A stretch of 64,000 nucleotides of DNA from JADFOI01 sp965218935 (GTDB lineage: Bacteria > Acidobacteriota > UBA6911 > RPQK01 > JADFOI01). The stretch spans positions 248,001 to 312,000 of the forward strand of contig CBDCMH010000001.1 in NCBI GenBank assembly GCA_965218935.1. The letters run 5' to 3'. Under the pieces are notes generated by a model. The model worked only from the letters and a program-made list of their open reading frames with translations, ran no database searches and was not told the DNA's origin. This document shows, one piece after another, positions 1 through 8,285 of this stretch. Position numbers and translations under genes: made by a program. Numbering within the stretch: the stretch's first letter is position 1; every line of letters starts with the position of its first letter.

Positions 1-1975
1 CCATCAGCAGGAAAAGCCACCACAGTGATTGTTGTCGGTCCTTTTCCTGGGCCGATTGCTCAAAACCGACTTCTTCCACGCGGGCTTCGAGTGGAACGAA
101 AACTGCCTGAAACTCCTCCATAGCCAGAGCACTCAGGTCGGATTCATGGGGTGGAGTATTTACAGCCACCCAGTCGGTCTTTTTGTTGCTCCGTATTTCG
201 TAGTGACCCGGCATCTTCAATTGAATAAAACCGGGCTTCTCCTCGTTGAGTCCAAGGACCCGTTGGCCCTTCGGATCGATCAAGTTCCAGGTTCCCGAAG
301 TGCCCGAAGAGTCGTTGGATGAATCAACGGACAAAACTTGATTGATTTGAAGTGCCGCAGGAGTGCTCTGCCAGCGGGCAGCGTATTGAGCCATGCGGTA
401 CCAGAAGGGAACATAGGCGCTTCGAAGTGGGAAATCCGTCCAGATGGGATCCAGCGAAGAGGCGAAGACCAATACCCTTCCTGCTCCCGAAGATTGTTCG
501 ACCAGAGCCGGATCTCCTTCGTTGAAACGAGCCAAAATCGTGGCATCCGGTTTCGGAGACATCCGCCAATAGCTATAAAACTGGGTGCTGGCAATGGCTG
601 CTTTGTGCACATCCTGAAAAATCCAGAAGATGGGATGCTCCCAGTTGACCTGGGTAATGGAAGTGAAGGGTTTGCCTTCCTGGCGGACGAAGTTCCGCTC
701 AGCCAATTCCACGGGAAGGAGTGTGTCCCATTGGCGGTTGTAGGTCTCTGCCAGAACGCCGTTGCTCAGGACCACGATCAGACCTCCTCCACTTTCAACG
801 TAGGATTTGAAGAGGGAAAGTCTGGGCGGTTGACGCAGGTCATTGAGTACCACCAGAGGGGTGTCTAGAGGATTGATCCGGCCGGGGCCGGGAGAAACCG
901 ACATTTGGACGGTAAAGGGCAGGTTCTCTCCAGCGGAAAGAGCACTCTCGAGATAAAAAGCTGAAGAAGCCTGTCGATCCTGAAGAACCAGGATGCGGCG
1001 AGGTTCCTGCTTTTCAACAACGAAGTAATAAACGTTGTCTTCTGAAAGCTCATCGGTTGGCTCGATGACGATTTTTCCTCGCGAAATACCCTCTTCCAAA
1101 TCGAAAGGTTTGAAGGCCAGATTCACCGCACCTTTACTGCCCGTGTCAAAGGCCGTTCGATCGATCAAGTTCCCTTCCACAAAGAGCTGGGCTTCTCCCT
1201 TTTCTGGTTGCTGGGAATTGCCCCTCACCCGAGCCAGGATCGTGTGCGGATACTGGTCGGTGAAAACGGCCCTTTCGACCCGGACTTCTTCAACGAAAAG
1301 ATTGGGAGTCTCACGACCCACGTTTTCAATTTCAACCGAAATGTCCTCTGGAACTCGCCAACCCGCGCTAGCGGCCATTCCGGCTTGCTGCAGATCGGTG
1401 ATCAGATAAATTTCCCTCTTGATGTTGCGGGCCGTCTCCAGCTGATCCACCGCAACCCTTAAGGCTTCCAAGTAGGAAGTCGATTCAAAGGAGGGAGTGG
1501 TGCGCTGTCGCAGAATCTCTTGCAGCTGCTGGGGAGAGTCTTCCCACTGGGAAAGGACCTCAGCGGATTCACCGAACTGGATGATCAAAGCCTCGTCAGC
1601 CTGGCTCAGAGACTGAATTTTCTCCTCGGCTGCCTGCAGGGCCGCATCCCAAATAGGCTGGGGAGTCATGCTCAGAGAATGATCGATGAGAATCACAGCC
1701 GAGCGGGCCGACAAAGGATTGACCTGATTCAGCCACGCTCCAGTGATGACTGGGCGCCCGAAGGCAAGAACCAAAAGGAGAATGCCCAGACAGCGCAGGA
1801 AGAGCAGGAAGAGGTGAGTCAGCCGCCGCCGCAGCTCCTTGAAGGGAATCTTACGCACGAACATCAGGGAGGCAAAGGGCGTGCGCTTGGTTCTCTCGCG
1901 GTGAACCAGATGTAAGAAGATGGGAACCCCGACGGCCAGAGCACCGATCAAAAATAATGGGGCTAGAAACTGCAT
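1..1975 (-). CDS. BatA-type membrane protein with vWA domain (C-terminus cut by window edge)
   Basis: Open from an ATG at 1975 to the window edge, 658 codons without a stop; it lacks a stop in the window and so is partial. The N-terminus (residues 3-21) is a membrane segment followed by a basic loop and a second membrane segment near residues 54-73, the usual BatA (N-terminal aerotolerance regulator) layout. A von Willebrand A domain follows, with the metal site DHSLS at residues 98-102. Later parts resemble the glutamine-amidotransferase-like region of these proteins, and the last visible residues (WWLFLL) start a third membrane segment, so little is probably missing. It lies 4 nt downstream of the DUF58 gene and is the last visible gene of the MoxR operon. 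The family is linked to envelope stress and to chaperone-like MoxR functions; its substrate is unknown. Confidence 0.85.
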   Translation of the reverse strand, partial: MQFLAPLFLIGALAVGVPIFLHLVHRERTKRTPFASLMFVRKIPFKELRRRLTHLFLLFLRCLGILLLVLAFGRPVITGAWLNQVNPLSARSAVILIDHSLSMTPQPIWDAALQAAEEKIQSLSQADEALIIQFGESAEVLSQWEDSPQQLQEILRQRTTPSFESTSYLEALRVAVDQLETARNIKREIYLITDLQQAGMAASAGWRVPEDISVEIENVGRETPNLFVEEVRVERAVFTDQYPHTILARVRGNSQQPEKGEAQLFVEGNLIDRTAFDTGSKGAVNLAFKPFDLEEGISRGKIVIEPTDELSEDNVYYFVVEKQEPRRILVLQDRQASSAFYLESALSAGENLPFTVQMSVSPGPGRINPLDTPLVVLNDLRQPPRLSLFKSYVESGGGLIVVLSNGVLAETYNRQWDTLLPVELAERNFVRQEGKPFTSITQVNWEHPIFWIFQDVHKAAIASTQFYSYWRMSPKPDATILARFNEGDPALVEQSSGAGRVLVFASSLDPIWTDFPLRSAYVPFWYRMAQYAARWQSTPAALQINQVLSVDSSNDSSGTSGTWNLIDPKGQRVLGLNEEKPGFIQLKMPGHYEIRSNKKTDWVAVNTPPHESDLSALAMEEFQAVFVPLEARVEEVGFEQSAQEKDRQQSLWWLFLLM

Positions 1976-1979
1976 AGAG

Positions 1980-2882
1980 TCAGTACCGTTTTTCCCGGAC
2001 CGAAAGATAGCGATGCAGCGCATGGTCCAGAGGTTTTTCCGTGTTCAAAAGCTCATAATCAATGTAAATGTTTCGACACTCCTTGCGCAGTCCCTCGATG
2101 TGTTGCTTGAGCAGAGAAAAGTAAGTACTGCGAGAATGTTCCGGAACGTAGGAGAGGCGTTCCTGAGTTTCCATATCTTCTAGAGTAGAGATATCGTCGA
2201 AGGGCATTTCCAGTTCGACAGGGTCCAGCACATGAAACACGATGACATCGTTGCCCCGATGGTAAAAGAAGCGCAGCATCTTGGTAATCTTGTCGATGTC
2301 CTGATAGAAATCGCTGATCAAAACCACCAGCGCCCGTCGTCGGATCAGGTGAGCGAGTTTTTCCACGGCCCCGCTGATATCCGTTTCTCCCGTCACCTCG
2401 AGGCTTTCCAGGTGATGCAAAAGGGTGAAAAAGTGCCCCCGCCGTGTCCGCGGCGGAACCTGGTTCACCACATTCGAATCGAATGAAATCAGGCCGGCTG
2501 CATCTTTTTGGCGCATGGCCAGGTAGGCCAGGGCGGCCGCCAAGTAGCGAGCATAATCGAGCTTGGATACTTTTTGACTGCTAAAGGCCATGCTCTTGCT
2601 GACATCCATCAAAATGTACAACTGAGTGTTGGTGTCTCCCTCGTACTTCTTGACGTAAAAGCGGTCGGTTCTGCCATAGACCATCCAGTCCACTCGTCGA
2701 GGGTCATCACCCGGCGCGTATTCTCGATATTCGGCAAAGTCCAGGCTAAAGCCGTGATAAGGGGAGTGATGCAGACCGGTCACGAATCCTTCCACGACAG
2801 TCTTGGCGATCAACTGCAGATCTCTGATGCGAGACAACACCTGGGGATCGATAAATCGGTTGGAATGCGCCGTTCTGATCAT
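1980..2882 (-). CDS. DUF58 domain protein (vWA-like partner of MoxR)
   Basis: A 300-residue cytosolic protein. The DUF58 signature is present: a stretch with PGDDPRRVDW and then a vWA-like strand LMDVSKSM around residue 91, which is the Asp-x-Ser-x-Ser metal site. It has no membrane segment. It starts 1 nt after the MoxR gene stop and ends 4 nt before the BatA-like gene, so the three are surely co-transcribed. MoxR-DUF58-vWA sets are found in many bacteria, where the AAA+ ATPase is thought to act on vWA proteins in the envelope. Length and motifs are normal. The exact role here is inferred from the neighbours only. Confidence 0.9.
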   Translation of the reverse strand: MIRTAHSNRFIDPQVLSRIRDLQLIAKTVVEGFVTGLHHSPYHGFSLDFAEYREYAPGDDPRRVDWMVYGRTDRFYVKKYEGDTNTQLYILMDVSKSMAFSSQKVSKLDYARYLAAALAYLAMRQKDAAGLISFDSNVVNQVPPRTRRGHFFTLLHHLESLEVTGETDISGAVEKLAHLIRRRALVVLISDFYQDIDKITKMLRFFYHRGNDVIVFHVLDPVELEMPFDDISTLEDMETQERLSYVPEHSRSTYFSLLKQHIEGLRKECRNIYIDYELLNTEKPLDHALHRYLSVREKRY

Positions 2883-2883
2883 C

Positions 2884-3909
2884 TCAAAGTCCCGATTGCG
2901 GGGGGGGAACGGCTTTCAGCAGTCGTTCGATGACATTCTCCGGTGTTATTCCCTCCGACTCAGCATGAAAGTTGGTCAGTATACGATGGCGCAGCACGGG
3001 CTTGGCCAAGGCTTGGATGTCTGCCGTGGAAACGGTATAGCGCCCTTTCAAAAGGGCTCGCACCTTTGCTCCCAAGACCATGAATTGAGAGGCGCGCAGA
3101 CTGGCACCGTATCTCACCCACTCGTTTATGAAGTCGTGCTTCGAAGCCTCGCCCGGTCGAGTGCTGCCTGTGAGTTGTACCGCGTAGCGCACAATGTCTT
3201 CATTGGCGGGAATTTTTTTCACAAGTTCCTGATAGCGGAGGATATCCTTGCCCGAGACCACTTGGGTGATCTCCTTTGCCGGTTCACCCGTGGTCTCCTT
3301 GACCACCTCCACCTCCTCGGCCTCGGGAAGATAATCAATCATAACGTTGAACATGAACCGGTCGAGCTGGGCTTCAGGCAGTGGATAGGTTCCCTCAAGC
3401 TCAATCGGATTCTGGGTGGCCAGGACGAAGAAGGGGGGATCCAGATTGTAGGTGATTCCCCGAGTCGTGACTTCTCGTTCCTGCATCGCTTCCAGCAAAG
3501 CCGCCTGAGTTTTGGGAGGCGTACGATTGATTTCATCGGCCAGGATGACATTGGCAAAAACGGGACCAGGAACAAATTCCAAACGGCGTCGACCTGTGGT
3601 GGGATCTTCCTCGATGATCTCTGTCCCGGTAATGTCGGTGGGCATAAGATCAGGAGTGAACTGAATGCGTTTGAAGGTCAGCCCCAGTGTTTGGGCTACA
3701 CTGTGAACCAGGAGCGTCTTAGCCAAGCCGGGAAGTCCCGTGATGAGGGAATGTCCGCCCACATAAAGAGAGATCAAAACCTGCTCGATGACTTCGTCCT
3801 GACCGACAATGACTTTTCGCAGTTCCTGAAGGATTTTCTTCTGCGAATCCAGCATCTCCTCAACCATCTGCTGTATGCCGCGTTCTTCAGCTTGCTTTAC
3901 TTCCTCCAT
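2884..3909 (-). CDS. MoxR-family AAA+ ATPase
   Basis: ATPase of the MoxR class, 341 residues from the ATG at 3909, which has an AGGAG ribosome site 6 nt upstream. A longer frame from a TTG at 3939 is open but has no better start. Walker A is GLPGLAKT and Walker B is VILADEINRTPPKTQAALLEAMQE-like, followed by sensor 1 ATQNPIE, all typical. MoxR proteins act as chaperones that assemble or activate partner proteins with vWA domains, often envelope or metal-enzyme systems. Here the partners are in the same operon (DUF58, BatA-like, and the large vWA protein at 8.3-10.6 kb). The assignment to the family is firm; the client is not known. Confidence 0.95.
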   Translation of the reverse strand: MEEVKQAEERGIQQMVEEMLDSQKKILQELRKVIVGQDEVIEQVLISLYVGGHSLITGLPGLAKTLLVHSVAQTLGLTFKRIQFTPDLMPTDITGTEIIEEDPTTGRRRLEFVPGPVFANVILADEINRTPPKTQAALLEAMQEREVTTRGITYNLDPPFFVLATQNPIELEGTYPLPEAQLDRFMFNVMIDYLPEAEEVEVVKETTGEPAKEITQVVSGKDILRYQELVKKIPANEDIVRYAVQLTGSTRPGEASKHDFINEWVRYGASLRASQFMVLGAKVRALLKGRYTVSTADIQALAKPVLRHRILTNFHAESEGITPENVIERLLKAVPPPQSGL

Positions 3910-3947
3910 TGAACTCCTCTTTTCTTTTCTCTGGCGCAAAAAGCCGC

Positions 3948-4697
3948 CTAGTGCGTCAGTCCATAAATAATGTAGTTCACTCCAAATTTAAAGGCTTCAT
4001 TGGAGAGGCTGACAGGGGTGAAGGACTCATCGGCCCATTCCCAATAGTCTCCGATGTCGTTGTTATAGTTGGCTACGGCCAAGAGTCGACTTTTTTCATC
4101 GAATATGCCGTAAAACGTGGGCTTGCCGGGAACACTGTAGGGTGGCACCATGTCCAGTGTTTCGATGTCGTAAAAGCAGTGAAAAATGGAATCATCCAGG
4201 GTCAGCTCTTGAAAGCTTCGCTCAGGAAGGACTTTCTTCATGGCAGCGGTTAGGTTTTCCCATTCCTGGATTCCTCGGAAATCATCAAAGATAGCAAAGC
4301 CTCCTCGAGATAGGTAGGCCCGAAGATTGGCAGCTTCTTCATCGGTGATGTCCCAATATCCAGGCTCACTGACATAGAGAATGGGGTAATTCATGATCAG
4401 GGGATCGTCCATGTCCAGGACCAGATAGGAGTCAGGTGTGGTTTGTACGGATGTGACTTCCAGCAGGATCTTCAAGAAGTTCTTCTCGGCCCGAGGGTAG
4501 TCATGGGCCCAGGGCGGGGGGCCCCAACCCCCCATGCCCAAAAAATCCACATACCCGTTGTAGCGGATACGAGCGAATTGAAAGAGGTTGACATCGCCGG
4601 GGTCTCGGGCAGGATCCACCTCGTCCAGACTCAGGACGGGCATCACTGAACTGGAGAGGATCAAAATCGCCAGCGCCAAACCGAAGATGTGTTTCAT
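3948..4697 (-). CDS. DUF4159 domain exported protein
   Basis: A 249-residue protein with a signal peptide (hydrophobic residues 4-22, likely cleavage after the VMPVLSL region). The DUF4159 signature is visible: the GGWGPPPWAHDYPRAE stretch, the YPILYVSEPGYW strand and the LRAYLSRGGFAIFDDF segment, which resembles the ThuA/glutamine-amidotransferase-like fold without an obvious catalytic Cys. DUF4159 proteins usually sit beside MoxR/DUF58/BatA genes, as here. Its start overlaps the end of the TPR-protease gene by 4 nt (ATGA), so translation is probably coupled. The function is unknown; a periplasmic location is inferred. Confidence 0.88.
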   Translation of the reverse strand: MKHIFGLALAILILSSSVMPVLSLDEVDPARDPGDVNLFQFARIRYNGYVDFLGMGGWGPPPWAHDYPRAEKNFLKILLEVTSVQTTPDSYLVLDMDDPLIMNYPILYVSEPGYWDITDEEAANLRAYLSRGGFAIFDDFRGIQEWENLTAAMKKVLPERSFQELTLDDSIFHCFYDIETLDMVPPYSVPGKPTFYGIFDEKSRLLAVANYNNDIGDYWEWADESFTPVSLSNEAFKFGVNYIIYGLTH

Positions 4698-7189
4698 TGT
4701 CGAACCAGTTGCAAAAGAAGTTTTTGGGCCTCTGGGTAAGCCGGTGCAATTTCCAAAGACAGCAGCACATGATTGCGGGCACCTTGCGCGTCTCCCGATT
4801 CAAATAGAGCCTGGGCCAGTTTATAGTGAGCCGCCGCCCCGTCGACAGGACTGAGATTTAAAAACACGGTGTATTCCCGCACCGCTTTCTCCGTATCGCT
4901 GGACTGCAAATAGAGATCTCCCAGCTTTCGATGGGTCTCCGGTTGCAGCGGATCCACGTACATGGCTTCTTCCAGGTACTGTGCCGCCTCTTGCGGCTGA
5001 TTTCTGTCGGAAAGCAGACTCGCTATCTGGTAAGCATTTTCTGCGAACTGAGGTGCGGCGTGCCACCAACGCTGGCGTATTTCCACGAGCTTGTCGATTT
5101 GGCCGGTCTCTTCATAGATTTGGGTCAGAAGCTCATAAGGACTTCCTCTTGTTGCCTGAGTGGGGAAGATCTCCAATGCCTTTTCCAGGTAGGGAATCGC
5201 TTCTTCCTGGCGACCGGCCGATTTCAGCTCGGTTCCCAAGCGGAGGTTGAGGAAATAATTCTCTGGAGCGGCTTGCCAGGATTGGAGCAAGGTTTTCAAA
5301 TCAGTTTCCAAACCTGTCTCGCCTTCGCTTTCCTCTTCCTCTTCCTGCCCCATTCCACCGGGAAACAGGTGCACCAGTGAGAAATTTTCGGGTGCCTCCA
5401 GCTTGCCCAGGAGTGGTTTCAAGGCTTCATCCATTTCCTGGCGAAACTGACCATCAATCTCTTCCACCGAGGCACCCAGGACCTGTTGGACAACTTCCTC
5501 TGTGGAGAGTCCCTGGCCGAAGGCTTCCAGCATCGCTGTAATTTTCTCAAACCCATATCGAGAGGCCAGAAACTCACAGATCCATCCAGCCTGAAAGTAG
5601 GCGATGGTGAGAGCCTGGCCCGATTTTGGTCGCTCAAAACCCGAGTTCAGATCTTTCAAGGGGAGCAAGGCATCGTCCTTGTATGCCTGCACAAAGCCAA
5701 TGTTGAGATAGTCCCCCCAGCCTTCACCCGCCTGGCGCTCCTCCATCATGGAAATACCCTCTGTGAACCACCTGGGAACTTTCTCATTGCTGAGGGAAAG
5801 AGTCACCACGTGAGCGAGCTCATGCCAGAGCGTCGAGCCCCAATGGAATTCTCCTTTGGGCCGCGCCGAAGGAGAATCCATGGCCACGATTCGTCCAAAG
5901 GTTGCACCCAGCGCCCCCAGTCCCGGAAGTCCCATGGTTCGAACCGCGAAGTCTTCGTGATCGGGATACATTTCAAAAACGTACTTGCCCGAGACCTGGT
6001 GATTGTATTTCTGCTCCAACGTCCTCAAGCTTCTCTCTGCCAGTTCCTCCACGTAGGGCTTGAGGGCAGCAGCCTCCTTTTCATGCAGCTTCATTCTGAA
6101 ATGAGGGGTTTCGAAGCGGACAAAGCGATCAAAGCTATCCAACAGTCGAAGTGTGTTGACCGTCCAGATGTTAAAGGGGTCGTTGGCATAGGCGACTTCC
6201 AGGATTCGCTTGCCCTCTTCCTCCTCGCCCAACCTTAGCAAGGCGATACCCAAAGATGCGCGGGCCGATTCCTGCCTGGGATTTCGCTGCAGTGCTTCTC
6301 GATAAAACTCAACCACCTCTTCGAGGCGCCGGTTGGCGTTTGCAAGATCCCCTAGTGTTTCGAAAAGATCGGCATCGTAGGGATTGATTTTCAAGACCTG
6401 TTGTTGGAGCTTTTCAAATTCTTGGGTCTCTCCCCGGAAATATTCATAAGCACACTGGAGCTCCAACAGAGGGAGGAAGTGTTTGTTGCTCTTGAGCCCC
6501 TTTTCGATCCAGTCCTGGGCTTCTTGCCAGTTCTTGTCCTCTATGGCCAGCGAGGTCTTGAAGGCAAAGGCGTGTAGATTCTTGGGATTCAACTCGAGCG
6601 CTTTTGCAAGGGCCTCGGTAACACCCGGCCTGAACTGGCCTTTCAGCGCCTGGGCCAACCCCACATAGGCTGAGTCCACTCCCCAGCGGAAGTAAGTTGA
6701 AGGGGGCGAGCCGGCTTGGATCCCATCTCGAAAGATCGCTTCGGCTTCACTGGCATTGTATTTTTCCAGGTAGAGGTTGCCCCAGTCGACGAACAGCGAA
6801 ACAGAAACAGGTTGGACCTGTGCAGCCTCGATGAAAATTCGGTTGGCGTCTTGCCACATGCTCAGTTGCCAGGACGCATAGGCAGCCTGGGCGATTTCCT
6901 CGGAAGTTTTCAATTGTCCGGATTGGTAAAGACCCAGGAGCCTGCGCGAGTAGCTCTCCGCTTCATCTCTTCTCCCTTCCCGTTTTGTCAACTCCACGAG
7001 AAGTCGCAAAACATAGGGATCCGAAGGGGAGGCGCTTTTCAACTGCTTTTCCGCCTTGTCGTAGCGGCCCTCCTGCATGAATTCCTGGACTTCGGTCAGG
7101 AGTTCGAGCGGCGCGCGGTCGGAGAAAGAACCCGCTTGAGAGGCAAGAGAGGTCGAGAGAGTGAAAAAGATCAAGACGAGCCGTTTCAC
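4694..7189 (-). CDS. Exported TPR protein with HExxH metalloprotease (peptidase MA-like) domain
   Basis: An 831-residue exported protein. Residues 1-20 form a signal peptide. Tetratricopeptide repeats fill residues ~30-330 and again ~610-830, flanking a gluzincin-like core. The core has HELAH near residues 456-460 and a downstream WFTEGIS Glu about 20 residues later, the arrangement of peptidase MA-like zinc proteases. A run of Glu at residues ~610-625 separates protease and second TPR array. The gene overlaps its upstream neighbour (caspase-like protein) and its downstream neighbour (DUF4159) by 4 nt each. A periplasmic protease or scaffold working with the MoxR/vWA proteins is a reasonable inference; no substrate can be named. 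Confidence 0.88.
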   Translation of the reverse strand: MKRLVLIFFTLSTSLASQAGSFSDRAPLELLTEVQEFMQEGRYDKAEKQLKSASPSDPYVLRLLVELTKREGRRDEAESYSRRLLGLYQSGQLKTSEEIAQAAYASWQLSMWQDANRIFIEAAQVQPVSVSLFVDWGNLYLEKYNASEAEAIFRDGIQAGSPPSTYFRWGVDSAYVGLAQALKGQFRPGVTEALAKALELNPKNLHAFAFKTSLAIEDKNWQEAQDWIEKGLKSNKHFLPLLELQCAYEYFRGETQEFEKLQQQVLKINPYDADLFETLGDLANANRRLEEVVEFYREALQRNPRQESARASLGIALLRLGEEEEGKRILEVAYANDPFNIWTVNTLRLLDSFDRFVRFETPHFRMKLHEKEAAALKPYVEELAERSLRTLEQKYNHQVSGKYVFEMYPDHEDFAVRTMGLPGLGALGATFGRIVAMDSPSARPKGEFHWGSTLWHELAHVVTLSLSNEKVPRWFTEGISMMEERQAGEGWGDYLNIGFVQAYKDDALLPLKDLNSGFERPKSGQALTIAYFQAGWICEFLASRYGFEKITAMLEAFGQGLSTEEVVQQVLGASVEEIDGQFRQEMDEALKPLLGKLEAPENFSLVHLFPGGMGQEEEEESEGETGLETDLKTLLQSWQAAPENYFLNLRLGTELKSAGRQEEAIPYLEKALEIFPTQATRGSPYELLTQIYEETGQIDKLVEIRQRWWHAAPQFAENAYQIASLLSDRNQPQEAAQYLEEAMYVDPLQPETHRKLGDLYLQSSDTEKAVREYTVFLNLSPVDGAAAHYKLAQALFESGDAQGARNHVLLSLEIAPAYPEAQKLLLQLVRQ

Positions 7190-8202
7190 AGTTCACCCTC
7201 CATCTCGGTGATGCTTTCATTGAGGACGGCCAACTTCACCAGGAGCTCTTCCAGGACGCGGTAATATTCGTCTTCAGGCATCTGGTTCTTGCGAAACTTT
7301 AAATCTTCTATTTCCCGCTCGAGTTCCACCCGTTGCGAAGCCAGTTCCCGCGCTTCCCGGGTGCGGTACGGTTGGTCGGCCGATCGGGACAGATAAGCCA
7401 TGGAGGCGAGAAGTGTTCCCTGGTTGCCTGGGTTGGCCTCCAGGATGTTGTTTTTCTCCAGGAGAACCTGGCCGTTGTCCTGCAAAGTGGAGTGTTCTGT
7501 TTGAATGCGTCCCTTTTCTTCGAACCAGGCAGCCACCTTCTGATGGCTGAAGAGAAATGCTTCCAGTAGAGACACCCGGGCATTCTTATCGGTGTCGGCT
7601 TCCTCCGAGGCTACCGCCTCCAGGAAAAAGGACATAAAGAGGGGAGGTTGCTTTTCCGTTGCACTCTTGGTGGCCGTCACGATGACCCGATTCTCATGAC
7701 TCAACTCCGAAGCGAGGGTGCCGCTGGCGCTGGTGGCTGCGACCAGATAAGTTCGGGTTTCACCCAGCCCGTCGAAAAAAGCTTGGATCTCCTGGTCCGT
7801 CAAGTCGGGGCCTGAGATATTGAACTTGTAATTTCGATTATCGTGGCTGGCATGCCCGATCAAGAAAAGCCACAGCTCCTTGGGGGGAGGAGATGAGGAG
7901 ATTTGCTCAAAGAGTTGAAGAATATCGCTCTTTTTCTTGTCGCGACCATCGACGCGATAGACGACGCTCTCGAGCTCATCTTGGAAATGGGCTTCTGTCG
8001 CAAGACCCCAGGTGAGAAAATTTTCCTCATACTCGGGCATTCCGCCCAGTCCGGTGATGATAATGCAGATCTTCTCCTCTTGGGCTGGCCCTTGTGGGGA
8101 AGCCCAAGAGGAGAAGAGAGAGAAGGAGAGAAGGAGAGAAGGAGAGAAAAAGAGCCCATGCCCGACACGAGTCATTCTCTTATTTCTCTTTTTTCTCACC
8201 AC
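7186..8202 (-). CDS. Exported caspase/legumain-like protein lacking the catalytic cysteine
   Basis: 338 residues from a GTG at 8202; an ATG at 8175 is an equally plausible start. A hydrophobic signal peptide follows, its core coded by a GA-rich repeat (see the separate entry). The next ~170 residues look like a C13/caspase fold: strand ICIIITG, then LWLFLIGHAS carrying the histidine of the dyad, then YLVAATSASG where legumain-type enzymes have C-x-SG, then a strand VIVTATKSATEKQ. Here the Cys position is Ala/Thr/Ser, so the protein is probably a non-catalytic relative. The C-terminus is a charged coiled coil (residues ~285-335). The gene overlaps the TPR-protease gene by 4 nt. Fold assignment is by motif only. 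Confidence 0.7.
   Translation of the reverse strand: MVRKKRNKRMTRVGHGLFFSPSLLLSFSLFSSWASPQGPAQEEKICIIITGLGGMPEYEENFLTWGLATEAHFQDELESVVYRVDGRDKKKSDILQLFEQISSSPPPKELWLFLIGHASHDNRNYKFNISGPDLTDQEIQAFFDGLGETRTYLVAATSASGTLASELSHENRVIVTATKSATEKQPPLFMSFFLEAVASEEADTDKNARVSLLEAFLFSHQKVAAWFEEKGRIQTEHSTLQDNGQVLLEKNNILEANPGNQGTLLASMAYLSRSADQPYRTREARELASQRVELEREIEDLKFRKNQMPEDEYYRVLEELLVKLAVLNESITEMEGEL
8118..8149. repeat. 8-bp tandem repeat (gagagaag, four copies) inside a signal peptide
   Basis: Three perfect copies of the octamer gagagaag and a fourth with one change lie in the coding start of the caspase-like gene. They encode the Ser/Leu/Phe-rich hydrophobic core of its signal peptide on the minus strand. 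The unit is not a multiple of three, so gain or loss of one copy would shift the reading frame. Confidence 0.85.
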
Positions 8203-8285
8203 TTCCTTTCCTCTTTCTTTCTTTCTTTCGCTCTCTCTAGCTCAGCTCCGCTGAGCGTTCTCTCCGATCTAGCGAGCGCTGCTCG
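8203..8285. repeat. GA/CT microsatellite with GC palindromes between two operon genes
   Basis: This gap holds a tetranucleotide tract (ctttctttctttc), a short palindrome gctcag-ctccg-ctgagc and a 12-bp perfect stem gatctagcgagc/gctcgctagatc at 8265-8291. The second palindrome contains the TAG stop of the upstream vWA gene. A similar mix of GA tract and GC palindrome recurs at 18125-18176 and 30794-30873. It could act as a processing or attenuation point inside the operon. Confidence 0.75.

Noticed and set aside
2803..3912. 369-residue plus-strand frame opposite the MoxR gene
   Set aside because: It lies antisense to a gene with clear AAA+ motifs and has no recognisable domains.
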